A DNA stretch of 64,000 nucleotides from Vescimonas fastidiosa (GTDB taxonomy: Bacteria; Bacillota; Clostridia; Oscillospirales; Oscillospiraceae). The stretch's first letter is position 1, and the number at the start of each line of letters is the position of its first letter. The notes beneath the pieces are model-generated. The model saw only the letters and a program-made list of their open reading frames with translations, was not told where the DNA came from and made no database searches. The translations under genes and the position numbers were made by a program. This document shows positions 41,636-50,000 of the stretch, one piece after another. The stretch lies in assembly GCF_018326305.1 (NCBI RefSeq), contig NZ_AP023415.1, positions 310,001-374,000 on the forward strand. Direction: 5' to 3'.

Positions 41636-42589
41636 GGACCCACCACCATCCGCAACTGCACCATTGAAGAGGGCGTGACCATCGGCTATGACGGCACCCA
41701 GAGCGAGATCGGCTCCATCGCCGGGCGTATGCAGGGCACGGTGGAAAACTGCGTCAGCTACGCCACAGTCAAGGGTGTCAACTATGTGGGCGGCATCATC
41801 GGCACCCGGGACAACGCGATGGGCATCTGTACGGTGAATAACTGCACCTTCGGCGGCACGGTGGAGGCCACCGGCAGCTATGTCGGCGGCATCATGGGCG
41901 GCGGCTACGGTGTAAACAGCAGCGCACCCAACGGAATTCGCACAACCGTTACGGATTGCAAGGTGACCGATACCGCCTCTGTCACGGGTCAGGAAAATGT
42001 GGGCGGTATTCTCGGCGGTGATGGCTTTGTGGCCCAGGCGTGGAATGGCTATTCGTTCAAGAACAACACCTTCCTGGGTAAGATCAAGGGCGAGAGCAAT
42101 GTGGGCGGCATCATCGGCTACTACCGCAGCCTGAATAAATTTGACAATATTTCCAATAACATCTATGCCGCCGACTGCGGTGCGACCAAGGGAATTGCCG
42201 CCGTGCAGTATGTGGACACAAATCAGTTCGCAAACCTGACCGAAAAGGACGGCACGACCTACTTTAACACCTCAAAAATGGAGATTAACATGCGGGACAC
42301 GAATACGCTGTATCTCTATGCAAACGATGGGACGCTGATGAAAGGTCCTACTGTCCGGGGGTGCGACTGGAAAGCCGACCACAACCGCACCGACGACCCC
42401 CTGGGGAAGGATGCAGTGAAGCTCTGCCGCAGCACCAACGAGAGTCTCCTGCCCGATGATAACGGCGCAGGTACCCCCGGCAATACCCCCGCCACCGGCG
42501 ATACCGGCGTGCTGGTTTGGGTCATCGCCCTGCCCGTGACGATTCTCGCCGCCGCCTTCGTCCTCAAGCGTAAGGAGCGGGAGGCGTAA
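41636..42589 (+). pseudogene. 3' fragment of cell-wall-anchored beta-helix surface protein (deletion remnant)
   Basis: About 318 codons in frame up to the junction, without a proper start. It encodes GLUG-type beta-helix repeats (TIEEGVTIGYDGTQ, VGGIIGTRDN, VGGIMGGGYG, VGGILGGDG, VGGIIGYYRS, spaced about 35 residues) and ends with PATGDTGVLVWVIALPVTILAAAFVLKRKEREA-type anchor (last 33 residues), the same tail as the two giant cobalamin-riboswitch proteins. It is joined head-to-head with the preceding minus-strand fragment. The first likely in-frame start codon is GTG 41675, without a ribosome site. Confidence 0.85.
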
Positions 42590-42604
42590 GCCAAAAAGAA
42601 AAAC

Positions 42605-42751
42605 CTAAGCGGCAAAATAAAACAGCACCCCGGGGTCTCTTGCATGACAAGAGCCCCCGGGGGTTTTTCGTTTTACGGGTAAATGTGCTGAAATCTCGCT
42701 TGCCTTGATGATTTCCAGCTTTGCGGGAATGTTGTTCAGATAGTCTGTCAT
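42605..42751 (-). pseudogene. Truncated small ORF (MTDYLNNIPAKLE type), copy A
   Basis: Begins at ATG 42751 with AAAAGGAG upstream and runs MTDYLNNIPAKLEIIKASE...LPVKRKTPG, after which the frame enters the terminator of the opposite gene. It looks like the first 30 or so codons of a gene cut off by recombination. It overlaps the stop of the next small ORF as ATGA, a sign of a former operon. Family not recognised. Confidence 0.45.
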
Positions 42752-42912
42752 TGTCTTGTTCTCCTTTTCGATAGAAAGTCTGGGCATTGGATAACGGCGG
42801 CACGGAAGCTCTGCTTGCAGCTCCTTTCACATTTCCTGCAAAGCTCGTTATATTTCTTCCTGTCACGCTCATCAAGAAAGAACGCCCATTCTCTCTTGAG
42901 GTATTTCGGCAT
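42748..42912 (-). CDS. Small basic Cys-containing protein, copy A (start codon damaged)
   Basis: 54 residues from ATG 42912: PKYLKREWAFFLDERDRKKYNEL, then CRKCERSCKQSFR, which may bind zinc. In copy C the start is an ATG nine bases further upstream behind AAGGAGG; here that codon is ATA (42921), so translation may be weak or use another start. Family not recognised, though the sequence is conserved between copies. Confidence 0.5.
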   Translation of the reverse strand: MPKYLKREWAFFLDERDRKKYNELCRKCERSCKQSFRAAVIQCPDFLSKRRTRQ

Positions 42913-43179
42913 ACGGGGTATAACGGACACCTCCTTTTCACTGCCGAATTGCCGATTTGCTCCCGAAACGCAGAAACGCCCAAAACCGTTTCCCGCTGTA
43001 TAGTTTCGGGGCGATTTTGGGCGTTTTCCTTCGATATGAACGGCGTTGTTTTAGCGGCGGAATCCTTACCGTCCGTCATTCAAAAACCGCTGTTTGTCAC
43101 TTCCTGGTAACAAAAAAGCGCCGTATTGCTACGACGCTTTTGTCTTGCTCGGAAGCTGGAGCAAGGGAACGCTATTCAA

Positions 43180-44739
43180 TTATCTGTTATACTTTTTCTT
43201 TCTGCTTACAACCGTTGTGCCGATGGCTGCACCGCCGCTGACAAACAGCAGGGCAATCCACAGTGCAAGGTTGCTTGTATCGCCGGTCTGCGGACTCTTA
43301 TCGGATGTTCCCGGTTTGGTACTGGCAGGCTTTTTTTCAAGAGCCGAAATCGCATCTTCGATAGCCTTCGCCATTGCGTCAACTTCGCTCTGTTCAGTGA
43401 TGTTCTTGTCACGGACAACAGCCTTGACAGCAGTTTCTACAGCAGAGAAGTCCTTGTAGTTGTCCTTGTTCAGTGCATTTGCTTTGGCAATGGCTGCATC
43501 TACCTTTGTGTAATCAGCGGGGATGTTATTGTCATCCCACACAAAAGTTGGATGACCGATTCCGGCAACCCATTCAACGCCCGCACCGGCATTGGTTTGC
43601 AAGCCAGCAAGGACATCTGCGGAGGTGAAGTTGGAGACGGCAGTGCCGCACGATGACTGGTCAAAGGTCGGATCGGCACTCGCAGTACCTGCATCCCAAT
43701 CAACCACCAGCTTAGCAACGGCTAAGTAATTGCCTTTATTATCAGGATATTTTTCTTCATCAAGCGTTACACCATCAGGAGGGGTATCCGGCCAAATGCA
43801 GTCGGTAACATGGGTCTTTACAACAGCTGTAATCCAAGTGATATTGCCAGGCTCAGCGCCAGTGATGTTTTTTGTCGCAACTATGCAATTTTTGATTATT
43901 ACGCCAGGCTTGTTCCCAGAGAAGTTTTCAAAGTTTGCACCGAGAATACCACCTACAGCTGAATAGATATTATTGCAGGAAACAGAACCGCCAAACCAAC
44001 AATCGGTAATCGACGAGCTGTCCGCAGAGTTTTCCCACTGACCAATCAGCCCGCCAACGGTATCAACATGATCTTCATCGGATTCTGTACTGATAACCGT
44101 GGCGTCTGAGCCGCAGCCTTTTACTTGTGTGCTCCCAGTGCATTGGCCAATCAGTCCGCCGACCATCTTGTCGCCAACATTGTTTTCTATCTTTCCGCTT
44201 GTATAGCAGTTTTCAACTGTGCCGCCATCGACCCAATCTGCCAAAATGCCGGCAAGTAACGAACCATCATTTGAGGCAATATCAGCGTCTATAACAAGTA
44301 AATTCTTTAATGTACCACCGTCAGAAACAACTCCGAATAGTCCGTTTCGAATAAGTTCGTCACCAGTAGAGTGATGATGCAAATTCGTGATTTTGTGATA
44401 CTGCCCATCAAAAGTACCAGCAAAATATCTGCCAAAGTTGCTGCCATTTCCAATGGGGGTCCACTGGCAGCCGGATAAGTCGAGGTCATTATCTAAGTAA
44501 ATCGTTTTCCCTTCAAATGATACAGATGCAGTTTTGTCATTGACTAACTGCGCTAAACCGGCCAACTGTTCGGCAGTGGTGAAACGGTATTCAGTGTCCG
44601 TCTCATGGTCGGTGTACCAGCTTATATCTGCCGTACCGTCCCAATTATCTACTGAAGTTCCTTCAGCAAACGCTGTCATCGGAACAAGTGCCATCACAAG
44701 GCACAACGCAAGCAGAAGACTTAGAAGTTTCTTCTTCAT
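43180..44739 (-). CDS. Cell-wall-anchored GLUG/beta-helix surface protein with FIVAR-type domain
   Basis: 519-residue secreted protein. Signal peptide 1-25 (MKKKLLSLLLALCLVMALVPMTAFA). Residues 30-330 form GLUG-type beta-helix repeats (GLFGVVSDGGTLKNLLV; AGILADWVDGGTVENC; GGLIGQCTGSTQVKG; GGLIGQWENSADSSSI; GGILGANFEN). Residues 415-475 resemble a FIVAR domain (YTKVDAAIAKANAL...AVVRDKNITEQSEVDAMAKAIEDA). A sortase-type anchor SPQTGDTSN, membrane stretch and RKKKYNR tail end the protein. ATG 44739 follows GGAGG. Its long leader contains a (GCCGA)17 tract. A role in adhesion is likely; the ligand is unknown. Confidence 0.87.
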   Translation of the reverse strand: MKKKLLSLLLALCLVMALVPMTAFAEGTSVDNWDGTADISWYTDHETDTEYRFTTAEQLAGLAQLVNDKTASVSFEGKTIYLDNDLDLSGCQWTPIGNGSNFGRYFAGTFDGQYHKITNLHHHSTGDELIRNGLFGVVSDGGTLKNLLVIDADIASNDGSLLAGILADWVDGGTVENCYTSGKIENNVGDKMVGGLIGQCTGSTQVKGCGSDATVISTESDEDHVDTVGGLIGQWENSADSSSITDCWFGGSVSCNNIYSAVGGILGANFENFSGNKPGVIIKNCIVATKNITGAEPGNITWITAVVKTHVTDCIWPDTPPDGVTLDEEKYPDNKGNYLAVAKLVVDWDAGTASADPTFDQSSCGTAVSNFTSADVLAGLQTNAGAGVEWVAGIGHPTFVWDDNNIPADYTKVDAAIAKANALNKDNYKDFSAVETAVKAVVRDKNITEQSEVDAMAKAIEDAISALEKKPASTKPGTSDKSPQTGDTSNLALWIALLFVSGGAAIGTTVVSRKKKYNR

Positions 44740-45103
44740 TTTTATTCCTCCAAAATAATTCTATCCGCTATTTTCTTCCTCCGACAGCGGACACGCCGGA
44801 GAAGATAGAAGGTTTAACCGGAAAAGATCGATTTGCCGGTCGTGGTTAGGACTTCAATATCAAACCACCATCCTTCCGGCAAACGCAAAAAGCCGAAGCC
44901 AAGGCATAATGCGCCCTGTCTCCGGCAACTGGTTCGCTATAAATTGTATGAAATAAGACTTGACACGCTGAAAAAACGGCGCTATGCTCCTGCCGAGCCG
45001 AGCCGAGCCGAGCCGAGCCGAGCCGAGCCGAGCCGAGCCGAGCCGAGCCGAGCCGAGCCGAGCCGAGCCGAGCCGACAATAATTGTCGCATTTCCGTTTG
45101 CCA
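44740..45103 (-). promoter_or_regulatory. Long leader of the 519-residue surface protein
   Basis: Transcribed from the promoter at 45304-45332. It contains a small reading frame that crosses a pentanucleotide tract, a palindrome GACAATAATTGTC (45075-45087) and no other gene. No riboswitch class was recognised. Confidence 0.5.
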
Positions 45104-45104
45104 T
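44985..45104 (-). CDS. Leader peptide ORF across pentanucleotide tract
   Basis: Starts at ATG 45104 with AAGGAGG eight bases upstream, so it has a better ribosome site than any other small ORF in this stretch. With 17 tract units it reads MANGNATIIVGSA, then SARLG repeats, and stops at TAG just past the tract (about 39 codons). Gain or loss of one unit moves translation to either of the other two frames, which run on to 44860 or 44846. Short, repetitive and unlike any known protein; it may be a regulatory leader. Confidence 0.45.
44992..45076. repeat. Pentanucleotide microsatellite, (GCCGA)17
   Basis: 85 bases of perfect GCCGA repeats in an otherwise AT-rich stretch. The unit length of five means every gain or loss of a unit shifts the reading frame. 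It lies in the transcribed leader of the 519-residue surface protein. Confidence 0.97.
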
Positions 45105-45303
45105 AGTCAAGTCCTCCTTCCATAATTTCTAAGGCAAAAGGATATGAATTCCCCTACCCCATAGATATACAAAAGTATTTTAGCAGATTTTCCCCAAAAT
45201 CTCAAGTAGTTTTCAGAATATTACTCTCTTGAAGCCATAACAGATTCTTCCGAAAAGTCGGGATTCGATTAATGATAATTTTATAGATTTTGTTTCCTTT
45301 CTA

Positions 45304-45332
45304 ATTATAATATGTTTGAAGTAAGGTTTCAA
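45304..45332 (-). promoter_or_regulatory. Promoter of the 519-residue surface protein
   Basis: Minus strand -35 TTGAAA, 17 bases, -10 TATAAT, giving a leader of about 560 bases. Confidence 0.7.
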
Positions 45333-45423
45333 TATAAAACACAAATATTAGTGGGATTGCAAAAAAGCAAAACCTGCATATTAGTGAGTTAGTTCAGTTG
45401 ATCTTTGATTTAAACATAAAAAC

Positions 45424-45450
45424 GGAGCGATTTTCTATTAAAATCGCTCC
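45424..45450. terminator. Hairpin in AT-rich intergenic region
   Basis: GGAGCGATTTT and its complement around a short loop. Direction not clear. Confidence 0.55.
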
Positions 45451-45485
45451 AAAACACATAATATTTGATTATTCGTGGGATAAAA

Positions 45486-45525
45486 AAGAGACAAACAAGC
45501 TTTTTAGACTTGTTTGTCTCTTTTG
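45486..45525 (-). terminator. Terminator after tRNA remnant
   Basis: AAAGAGACAAACAAG stem with complement (loop CTTTTTAGA on the plus strand). On the minus strand it directly follows the CCA end of the tRNA-like remnant and ends in TTTT. Confidence 0.8.
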
Positions 45526-45577
45526 GTCCGAGTGTCGAGATTCTCGAACTCGAGGCCTCTTGAACCCCATGCTACCC
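45525..45577 (-). pseudogene. 3' remnant of a tRNA, probably tRNA-Pro(GGG)
   Basis: Minus strand: GGTAGCATGGGGTTCAAGAG, then GCCTCGAGTTCGAGAATCTC, then GACACTCGGACCA. The anticodon loop ATGGGGT with TTCAAG 3' stem, the T-arm and an encoded CCA are recognisable. The 5' half is missing, about eight bases of the D/anticodon stem are deleted (GGTAGC joins ATGGGG directly) and the T-loop has two extra bases. It is followed by an intact terminator. Not a working tRNA; it may be an insertion-site scar. Confidence 0.6.
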
Positions 45578-45822
45578 GATATTTAAAAAAGTTGGAAAAA
45601 TAGATTTAACAAGCAAAATACGGGAATATTTCGGGTGTAAATACCCTTATTATGCACGCTTTTATTTCATATTTTTCTTATTTTTGTATTTCTATTATGC
45701 ATGAATTACGGAATAATGCGCTGAATTTGTTATAAAATAATGGAATGTGAATTTCTAACAAAAGTGAACGGATTCGGAAAATAAAAAGTGAAAAAATTCT
45801 GTGTTTTTTCAATTGGTTTGAA
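45578..45822. other. AT-rich non-coding stretch
   Basis: No gene with family features. Holds AT-rich sequence between the tRNA remnant and the phosphatase terminator. Confidence 0.6.
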
Positions 45823-45866
45823 AAAAATTCCGTGTTTTTGGGCTCAGGAACAAGCACGGAATTTTT
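45823..45866 (-). terminator. Terminator of the tyrosine phosphatase gene
   Basis: AAAAATTCCGTG / CACGGAATTTTT stem, 20-base loop, T-rich on the minus strand. Confidence 0.7.
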
Positions 45867-45913
45867 AACAAAAAACACGCAAAAGTTTCGTGCCTCTAAG
45901 TTGTTCGGACGAA

Positions 45914-46387
45914 TTATACGCTCCGCTTTGGGAAGTCGCCAGCGAACTCGGCCAGCAGGCCTTGGCAGCCCGCCATCACATCCAGCCATGTTGCCTGGAA
46001 GTCGCCGGTGTACCAGGGGTCTGCCACATTGCCGGGTCGGGCGGTGTGGTCCAGGAGCAGGGAGATTTTCCCATCCGGGTCGCCGCCGCATATACAGTGC
46101 ATATCCCGAAGATTGGCGCTGTCCATGCCTACCAGGAAGTCGTAGTCGGCATAATCCTGTCTGGTGAGTTGACGGGCGGCGTGGCCCGCACAGGAGATGC
46201 CGTGCTCGGCCAGCTTGCGTCGGGCCGGTGGATAGACGGGATTGCCGATCTCCTCGCGGCTGGTGGCGGCGGAGGCGATATGGAATTGGTCGGTCAGTCC
46301 GGCCTTTTGCACCAGGTCCTTCATAACAAACTCGGCCATGGGACTGCGGCAAATATTGCCATGGCAGACAAATAGAATTTTCTTCAT
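45914..46387 (-). CDS. Low-molecular-weight protein tyrosine phosphatase
   Basis: 157-residue LMW-PTP. The P-loop C8-HGNIC-R14-S begins the protein, and the general acid lies in VADPWY near residue 122. Cytoplasmic; in Gram-positive bacteria often paired with a tyrosine kinase for capsule control or acting in stress response, but no kinase is nearby. ATG 46387 has AAGGAGG. It stands alone amid surface-protein genes. Confidence 0.93.
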   Translation of the reverse strand: MKKILFVCHGNICRSPMAEFVMKDLVQKAGLTDQFHIASAATSREEIGNPVYPPARRKLAEHGISCAGHAARQLTRQDYADYDFLVGMDSANLRDMHCICGGDPDGKISLLLDHTARPGNVADPWYTGDFQATWLDVMAGCQGLLAEFAGDFPKRSV

Positions 46388-46395
46388 GTGTGGCC

Positions 46396-46527
46396 TCCTT
46401 AAAAATTACTACATCGCCAGCTAAAATGACGAGGATAAAGCGATCCAATTTCGGCTTTTCATTTCGTTAGAATGTGTTTAATTATAGTGAGATTATTGCT
46501 TTGCGTCAAGAAGTCAAAGGAAAGAGA
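46396..46527. repeat. Dispersed repeat, copy 2 (also at 31975-32101)
   Basis: Same element as at 31975, roughly 80% alike. In this copy the short frame after AGAATG continues on the plus strand through DKAVIRVIEAPAVTPTAEVAAPKP and stops near 46600; the other copy stops at once. The reading may be the end of a lost gene. Confidence 0.65.
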
Positions 46528-46632
46528 CAAAGCCGTTATCCGTGTGATAGAGGCTCCGGCAGTCACGCCGACCGCTGAAGTTGCCGCGCCGAAGCCGTAA
46601 AAGCGCACAGAGCAGCCTATATTTTTTTCCTG

Positions 46633-46661
46633 TTGAAATATGGCGCATTGCGTAGTATAAT
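46633..46661 (+). promoter_or_regulatory. Promoter of cobalamin-riboswitch gene 1
   Basis: -35 TTGAAA, 17 bases, -10 TATAAT. The same promoter, including spacing, is at 58358-58386. Confidence 0.85.
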
Positions 46662-46669
46662 AAAGAAAA

Positions 46670-46830
46670 CCAAATAACGGGACAGCGTGAGCCGGGTTTA
46701 TCCCGGCGGCGGAATGGGGTGAAAATCCCCGCGAGACGGTCACTGTGATGTCGATTTATTCGGCTAAGCCAGATACGCAATACGCTGCTCCCGGGTCGCT
46801 GCCAGTACCGGGGCCAAAGCTGTTATACGA
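46670..46830 (+). promoter_or_regulatory. Cobalamin riboswitch 1
   Basis: Core motifs of the cobalamin aptamer in order: GGGACAGCGTGAGCCGGG, GGGGTGAAAATCCCCGCG, GTCACTGTGATG, CTAAGCCAGATACGC, then a GC-rich arm. The sequence is about 95% the same as riboswitch 2. A terminator follows at 46836. It controls the giant surface protein starting at 47081. Confidence 0.93.
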
Positions 46831-46835
46831 ACGCT

Positions 46836-46871
46836 TCACCCGGCTGCTTTTTGGCAGCCGGGTGATTTTTT
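46836..46871 (+). terminator. Riboswitch 1 terminator
   Basis: TCACCCGGCTGC / GCAGCCGGGTGA stem followed by TTTTTT, the likely off-state platform. Confidence 0.9.
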
Positions 46872-46877
46872 GCTGCC

Positions 46878-46915
46878 AGGCACCATGGTGCCTCATGCTT
46901 TCCATGGAAAGCATG
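46878..46915 (+). repeat. Paired palindromes after riboswitch 1
   Basis: Two adjoining perfect palindromes: AGGCACCATGGTGCCT (46878-46893), then a 22-base one centred on TTTCCATGGAAA (46894-46915). In the second riboswitch copy the first palindrome reads AGGCAGTACTGCCT, also perfect, while the second is identical. Confidence 0.8.
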
Positions 46916-47080
46916 ATAGCCATTTCAAGCCGCCGGGGCGGGGGAGGACGGCAGACCCCTCCGCCCCGCTTTCCATGAGCCGGACGGGACGATGTAGGCA
47001 TCGCCCCAATGACAGCAAAAGCAACAGCCGCAAGGCGTTTACATAGAGAGAAGAGAAATAATTACAAGGAGGAAAAAGAA

Positions 47081-50000
47081 ATGAAAAAACGAATTCTTTC
47101 GTTTGTCCTGGCGCTGGTGATGGCGGTCTCGCTGCTGCCGGTCAGCGTGCTGGCGGCGGAGGATACACCTGCGGTGAAGTCCGAATACTCGCCGCCCGAC
47201 TCTGATGTGAAAGTGATTGGAACATACCAGGTTGACGAAGATACAACGTGGGATGTTCGACTGGTCACGGTGAATTCGACAAAGTATAATTATATTCAAA
47301 CACCTCTTGACACAAAGACAGGCGTGATTTCAACCGAGATGCACAAGGTTGGCGACCTTGTGTCCGGCAAATATGAGACGAGTCATTACAAAGGCTCGGA
47401 GACTTACGAGAGCGGAATCCGTCTCTACGATCAGATGAAAGACCATTTGAACTTGACTGTTGCTGACGCATTAGAAAGCACCGCAACGCAGACATGCTTC
47501 TATAACTTCAAAATAACGGGGCGGCCTAATAAAAAAAAAGTAAAGGAAATCTATGGACTTCTCATCATTCAGTGGACGGCAGGCGAGTTTGTTGCTCTGG
47601 ATAAGACGAAATTACAAGAGGCGATCGAAACTGCCCCCACTGCCGATAGCGGGAAGTATTACACCACTGGAGATAAGTTCAACGGAAAGAACACCAACCC
47701 AAAAGGCTTTTGGGCAGAATACCAAACGGAACTGAAAAGTGCAAAAAGAATCAATACAAGCACAAGCGTAACACAAGAGAAAATCGACAATGCCGTTGCC
47801 GGGCTGCAAGCCGCCATCGGCAACCTGATTCCCACCACGCAGGTGAACCCCACGATTCTCCATGAGACGTTGAGAATAATGCATGCCAGCGGATTCTACG
47901 AAGACGCAACAAAATACACTCCGAACACGTGGGCGCCCTTTGACGCGGCGCGCACGGCAGCCCATGCGCTGCTTGACGGGCTCTTCGATGAAAACGGAAA
48001 TGCCACCGCCGCCAATACAGCGGAAAAGCAGAGTGAGATAGACGCTGCGGCTGCTGCACTGACGGAGGCGGAGAAAAATCTGTATGGAACCTCTGAGGTG
48101 GAAGTAAATAAAAAGACCATCGAACGAATCAACACGTTTTTGGCGGACGTGATCGCACTGGCGGATACCGTTAAGCAGAGCGATTATACCGCCGAAAGCT
48201 GGGCGAAATTTGCCGCCGCCCTGACCGCCGCCAGGAACGCCAAAGCCCCCGTGCTGACGGACACCAAGGCGGACGATGCGTCTGTTGCCGCCTATAAAAA
48301 GGTGTATGAGGATCTGTATCATGAGTTCTACTGTGGTCTGACCCCGGTGGGCGAGATCACCGTCTCCCTCACATATCTTGACCCGGAGAAGGCGCGTCAG
48401 GGGAACGGTACAGGCTCTCGCGCCGGTGCCACCCAGCAGGTGACGCTCAGCGGCGACTACTCCCTCTATGCGGCGGTGGACTCGCTGAAAAACAAGCCGG
48501 CGAATCGAATTATCTGGCCGCATGCCAAGATATTTATCAACGGCGTCTACGTCACCGAGTGTTATATCAAGCAAGAAAGTTATGACTGGCGGAGCGATAC
48601 TGTATCCAAAAATTTGCGGCTGCACCCCGGTGACACGGTCGTGGTGGATCTCAATCTGGACCCGCAAACTGAGAACCAGCCCACCATCTACGACAGCAGC
48701 GCACACCTGTGGCAGTATATCGACAGTATAAAGACATCGCAGTTTGTCCAGAGCAACGGGCTGGAGGTGAAGGCGGGCGAACCGTTTACCCTGACCGTCC
48801 GGCAGGCAAAGGCGGCGTTGGGTCGCAGCCGTGCTGTCGAGGCGGGCGCAAACATGACCCTGTTTATCAGTGACATGGCGGAAGCCCCCGCCGATAACCA
48901 CCCCACCACGAAGCAGATTACTCAGAATGAAAAAGCGGTTATCACCGATGCAGACGGCAGTGCCAGTGTGACGCTGTACCGTGAGGGCTGGTATCTGATC
49001 GCTGCCTATGACCTGCGGGAGGACGAAAAGGGCAACATCGATAGCGGCGGTGACGGCAAAACCCCCAGCTACGCAGGTAAATACTATTCTGCAAACAGCG
49101 GCGCAGCCATTTGGGTTCATGTGAATACGCCCGACGACCTGTCCGCCGTGAAAAATACTTTGCAGTCCCAGCTGGACAAGGTGTATGCCGCCTATGCGGA
49201 AAACTATTTCCGCCCCGCTGTCTGGAGCGAACTCAAGAGTGCCTATGATACCGGCACCGCCGGTATCAAGGCTGCCGCCACCTCCGGCGATGCCAGTGAT
49301 GCCCAGCAGACGGCCATTGAAACCATCAGAAAGCTGCAAAACAACACCACCGCGGAGAATAAACAGAACCTGACCACCTTCCGCACGGCGCTGAACAAGC
49401 TGCCCGACGATGCCAGCCTGCTTTCCGCCGGTGTCAAGTCCACCGTGGACAAGCTGATCGCCTGCTATGAGGGCATGAGCGACTACCAGCGCAGGCAGCT
49501 GACCGGCGTGGAGCAAACCAAGTACAACAGTATCAAGGCTTTCGCCGATACCCACGAGACCTTCCCGGAGGACAAGGCGTTCAAGCTGACGGTGAACGTG
49601 GTGGGTGACACCGACGAAGTTACCGCCGCGCTGAACGATATGACCAAGTACCTGCGGGAGCATCCTGCCACCCAGGATCGCGGCAGCGGCGGACGCCGTG
49701 ACAACCCCATCCAGACCGAGCCGTTCTGCGTTTTCACGGCAGCCATCCCGGATAGCACGGAAGTGACAACGGCCGCCGCATGGACCACGGTGCGCTTTGT
49801 CTCCAGTATCGACTATGCGGCGTACTTCCAGACCCGTGCGGCGAAGGGGACGTTTACCGTGGACGGTGCGAAATGGAGCATCAGCAATGAGAACCTGCAC
49901 TTCACTACCGATGGCCTCGGTTATACCGTCAATGGCGGCTTGACTGTCACTATTGGCGGCCAAGCCTATGAGATCAAGAGCATTACCTATCAGGGAATTG

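Larger units (their letters stand above)
42590..43160. repeat. Surface-cassette 3' block, copy A
   Basis: Non-coding and small-ORF block shared with 63,157-63,720 (copy C, nearly full length) and partly with 52,700-52,870 (copy B, inner 330 bases missing). It has a terminator at 42628-42667, two overlapping small minus-strand frames, a long-range inverted repeat (arms 42974-42985 and 43015-43026), and a second hairpin at 43113-43141 that is conserved in all three copies. Confidence 0.9.

Noticed and set aside
44992..45076. Pentanucleotide tract as CRISPR or origin iterons
   Set aside because: No spacers, unit too short, no replication gene nearby; it is a microsatellite.
45525..45577. Working tRNA gene
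   Set aside because: The 5' half and acceptor pairing are missing and the T-loop is altered.
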